Of a DNA stretch of 62,000 nucleotides, positions 59,310 to 62,000 are shown piece by piece; positions within the stretch are counted from its first letter, which is position 1, and every line of letters begins with the position of its first letter. This DNA comes from Acanthaster planci. Its lineage: Eukaryota; Echinodermata; Asteroidea; Valvatida; Acanthasteridae. The position numbers and the translations under genes were made by a program. The notes under the pieces are model-generated. The model was not told the origin of the DNA and did no database searches. It was given only the letters and a program-made list of their open reading frames with translations. The stretch covers positions 97,806-159,805 of the forward strand of contig NW_019091451.1 in NCBI RefSeq assembly GCF_001949145.1. The letters run 5' to 3'.

Positions 59310-62000
59310 CTGCCCACCTACATGCAATTTATACCGGTAGCATGTATAAGTAGCATGGGTTAAATAAAGCATCATTTCAAAATTCCTATCGGTTGACTAT
59401 TGGACATGGCCATCCGACGGATAACAGTGACTTGTCTTGAGTGAATAATGGAGGGGGTGTTGCTCCACTGAAACCATATAGCCTTGGGAGTAATGCAATA
59501 AAAAGTCATTTATCAGTTAGAATTGGCCACTTGAGAACACTTAACCTGATAGCCAATCGATAATACATGTAAATGTATCGGTCGGACCGTTCTGTGCGGC
59601 ACCTACCCGATACGAATCTTGAAATGGTGTCTAACACCTTTCCAGAGCAAAGGAAAATATTTCCATGCCTCCAGTATGTAAGCTACAAATAGGAGCGAGA
59701 ATAGCATCACACAACGTACAGGGCGTGTATAAAAAAAAGTCCTGTAGTGCAACGACACACAAAAATACCCCATGCAAATCATGGCTGTGTACCAAACAGT
59801 TCATGTGAACTATGCTTTTAACCCCTGCTTTGAGAGAAAACTGGACGGCTTTGGGAAGCGAGTCTGATTAAATTCGTCTCTGTCATTCAATACGTCAACT
59901 CCTGGGATGGTGGGCTAAAATGACATGCACTTTCTTACACTTAAATTGGTAGTGAACCTTGCGGCTATGCCATTATGCGCGACTAGTTCGTCTTTCATAT
60001 CAAAGGTGTCAAAGAATAGCTAGTATCTGGATGAGTGGATTGGTTCAGCAGATTTGTGTTTTTCATGTATGATTAATTAAATGCCTCTTTTCTGGATACA
60101 ATTCTGGCTTGCATAATTCAGGCAGTGCGAACTCGGTATATGAACAATGAGGAATTAGACTCCCTTGGGATAAGCTAGAATAATGAATCGCATTTTTGGC
60201 TTACCATAGAGGAAGGACACAGAATGAGTTTGAACTGCCCGCGCTGTGACATCTGGCCAATTACCGCTTTCTGGCATGCCTGGTATGTCCATAGCCAGAG
60301 CGCAGCGAACGCTTGCTACGCACCATCTGTTCCACAAACACGAAACCTCTTTGTACCCTATGATCGCCGCCGCAATTTGTCGCTGGTAAGCTACATCTTT
60401 AAAACTTTGTGCATTGGGCTATTGGAAATTGAATATTCGTGCTTTGTTGGCACTTGGTATGATCTCATGACAACATCAAATTTAATGCTTGCGCAGTTGC
60501 TGGAATTACGCTGTGTGCCCTAAGTCTATTATGTGCAGTCATTGCCCTTAATGAGCTATTTCTTCTGGAGTTATTTTGGGAATAAATAGCCCGGTTGTTT
60601 ACAAGATTGTGTGTTTCGTTTGAATCATTTTTATAAAGGATTCGTACAAAAGCATATGTTATGAGATTTCATGATCACTCCCTGTTATGAAATAGCGCAT
60701 TTTGTTACTTATGAACTTAGCTTTCCAAAAAGGCAACATTTTGTTAGCCAGTCTTAGCCAAATTCGAACCAAGTCTTTGAACTGATGTATTGGAGAGAGG
60801 AGAATAAATTTACAAACTTCGCATGGATAATAGAACAGTGTAACAAAATTTAAAAAGTTTGTTTACGATGGAAAGGTAGGTCTAATATCAGGGATTTTTC
60901 TCTCTCTATTTCCTGGTCACCGCAATAATTTGTATGTAATTGCAAGCAAAAACTATAAGTATTGGTAGGATATTACTGGCCCCGCTTGTCCAGCTAAGAT
61001 GCAGGCAGTAATCAGGCATTTTTAGAATGCTTTCTATTGTTCGTCTGACTTGGCGGCGACCATCATTGAACACTTTGAAGTGCCAGAGTTGCAACTCCTT
61101 CTGTGTCCTTGCTCCGTAGGCATACGTGCCGCATCAACACCAAAGGGGCATAGAAATGGATGATGTCAATTTGGTTTGAAGTATGTATTGCATCTTCTTG
61201 CCCAAACTTCAAAATTCTCGGTTAAAGATGTTTACATGAATCGTTATATTAAAAACAAAATCTTTAGTAGGGGCTAGGTCGTATTTCTTCTGAGTATGCT
61301 TCCCACAAGATATTTAACATTAGTCGTGTCTGCCGTTATTCTATTCGAGTTTTTCAAGATTTCACCGTTGCCCCGACCTGTCGCTAGAGTGTTTCTCTGT
61401 TCACTGGGGCTTAATTCTCTTCCTAGTCAGAGAGTCTGTCCGCAATTTCGATCTGAACACTCCCCCGTCAACCTCTCCCGCGGCAAGATTGCATATCTGT
61501 TTGGGTAATGTGCCACTCATCTGTTCGTGGAGGCAGGTTTCTGTTTCTCTCATGAGTCCTTCCAGGGAAATATTCCAAAGCACCATTTCCCAAAGGATGG
61601 TCCACTGAAGCATTGTCGTCCTTCAGAAATGGTCTCTGGAACAATGGGTCATTCGTTCCACCAATACAGATGCTCACTTCAACATCGCTAAGAATATAGG
61701 TTATACGGTATATTCCCCTTGCCCGAATGGTTTTGGCAGTTTTTAACAGTGGGTTTTACTGAAAGAGTCGAGATTAACAATTCAGTCATTACAGCGTGCT
61801 TTTCGATGTAAAATTGTGCACACTGCTACTCTTCTGCAGAGTTACATGTTTCAAATAATAGGGAGATCCTTGAGGATCATGGCTGTGTCTCAATCGACTG
61901 GCTACCGAAGGAGCACACCGTGACGCTTGTTCATGGGACCAATCTGAGCAGTACCAAGAGAGGGCGATATTTTAATAGCAACGGGTCCCCCTTTGGTGAG
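59310..62000. other. Intergenic DNA to the window end
   Basis: No recognised gene. A minus-strand segment ending at 61687 has an acceptor-like site and an open, protein-like frame (see findings). TACATGTA near 59574 is the only copy found right of 11 kb. Confidence 0.4.

Noticed and set aside
59047-59340. 97-codon + strand frame
   Set aside because: It runs through the SINE and its C-run; no independent evidence of coding.
1-62000. CRISPR arrays, prokaryotic operons, ribosomal RNA genes, prophage
   Set aside because: None seen; the spliced genes and the repeats show eukaryotic DNA.

Overview
The window looks like chromosomal DNA from a marine invertebrate deuterostome, most plausibly an echinoderm. 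The grounds are short exons split by GT-AG introns, about 40% GC by eye, many small inverted-repeat elements, tRNA-type SINEs, a decayed Penelope-like element and over-represented palindromic words. The species is an inference. There is no sign of operons, prokaryotic genes or CRISPR.

Region 1-9.9 kb (+ strand): the 3' part of WDR91. Eight exons (1976-9155) join in frame with consensus splice sites and give the last 347 residues, which is the whole C-terminal WD40 propeller. The N-terminal half must lie left of the window. The introns hold several inverted-repeat elements: a foldback at 1160-1552, a MITE at 4131-4383, a large inverted repeat at 6101-6466, a near-perfect hairpin at 8785-8884 and a 30-bp perfect palindrome at 940-969.

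Region 9.9-24.2 kb: no gene I can support. It holds a pyrimidine-rich tract and scattered small repeats.

Region 24.18-25.62 kb (- strand): one complete class A (rhodopsin-like) neuropeptide GPCR, 472 aa. Its coding sequence lies in one exon with a clear splice acceptor just upstream of the start codon. The core resembles the prolactin-releasing-peptide / short neuropeptide F / neuropeptide Y receptor group.

Region 25.6-62 kb: a gene-poor stretch. It contains a foldback MITE rich in CGTACGA words (about 32.39-32.67 kb), a row of three stem-loops (29.92-30.05 kb), a possible piggyBac-type end (41.9 kb), a tRNA-derived SINE (47.2 kb), a degraded Penelope-like element 3' end with a GIY-YIG-like remnant and a possible hammerhead-like motif (54.7-55.3 kb), and a second tRNA-type SINE on the minus strand with a 7-bp target-site duplication (59.1 kb). 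A few open frames in this stretch have protein-like composition but match nothing I recognise.

The two genes are not functionally linked as far as I can tell: WDR91 works in endosome maturation and the GPCR in peptide signalling. I found no convincing new multi-gene system. The most unusual signals are the word composition (TACATGTA is packed into the first 11 kb, TAGGCCTA mostly elsewhere), the long inverted repeats in the WDR91 introns and the Penelope-like remnant.
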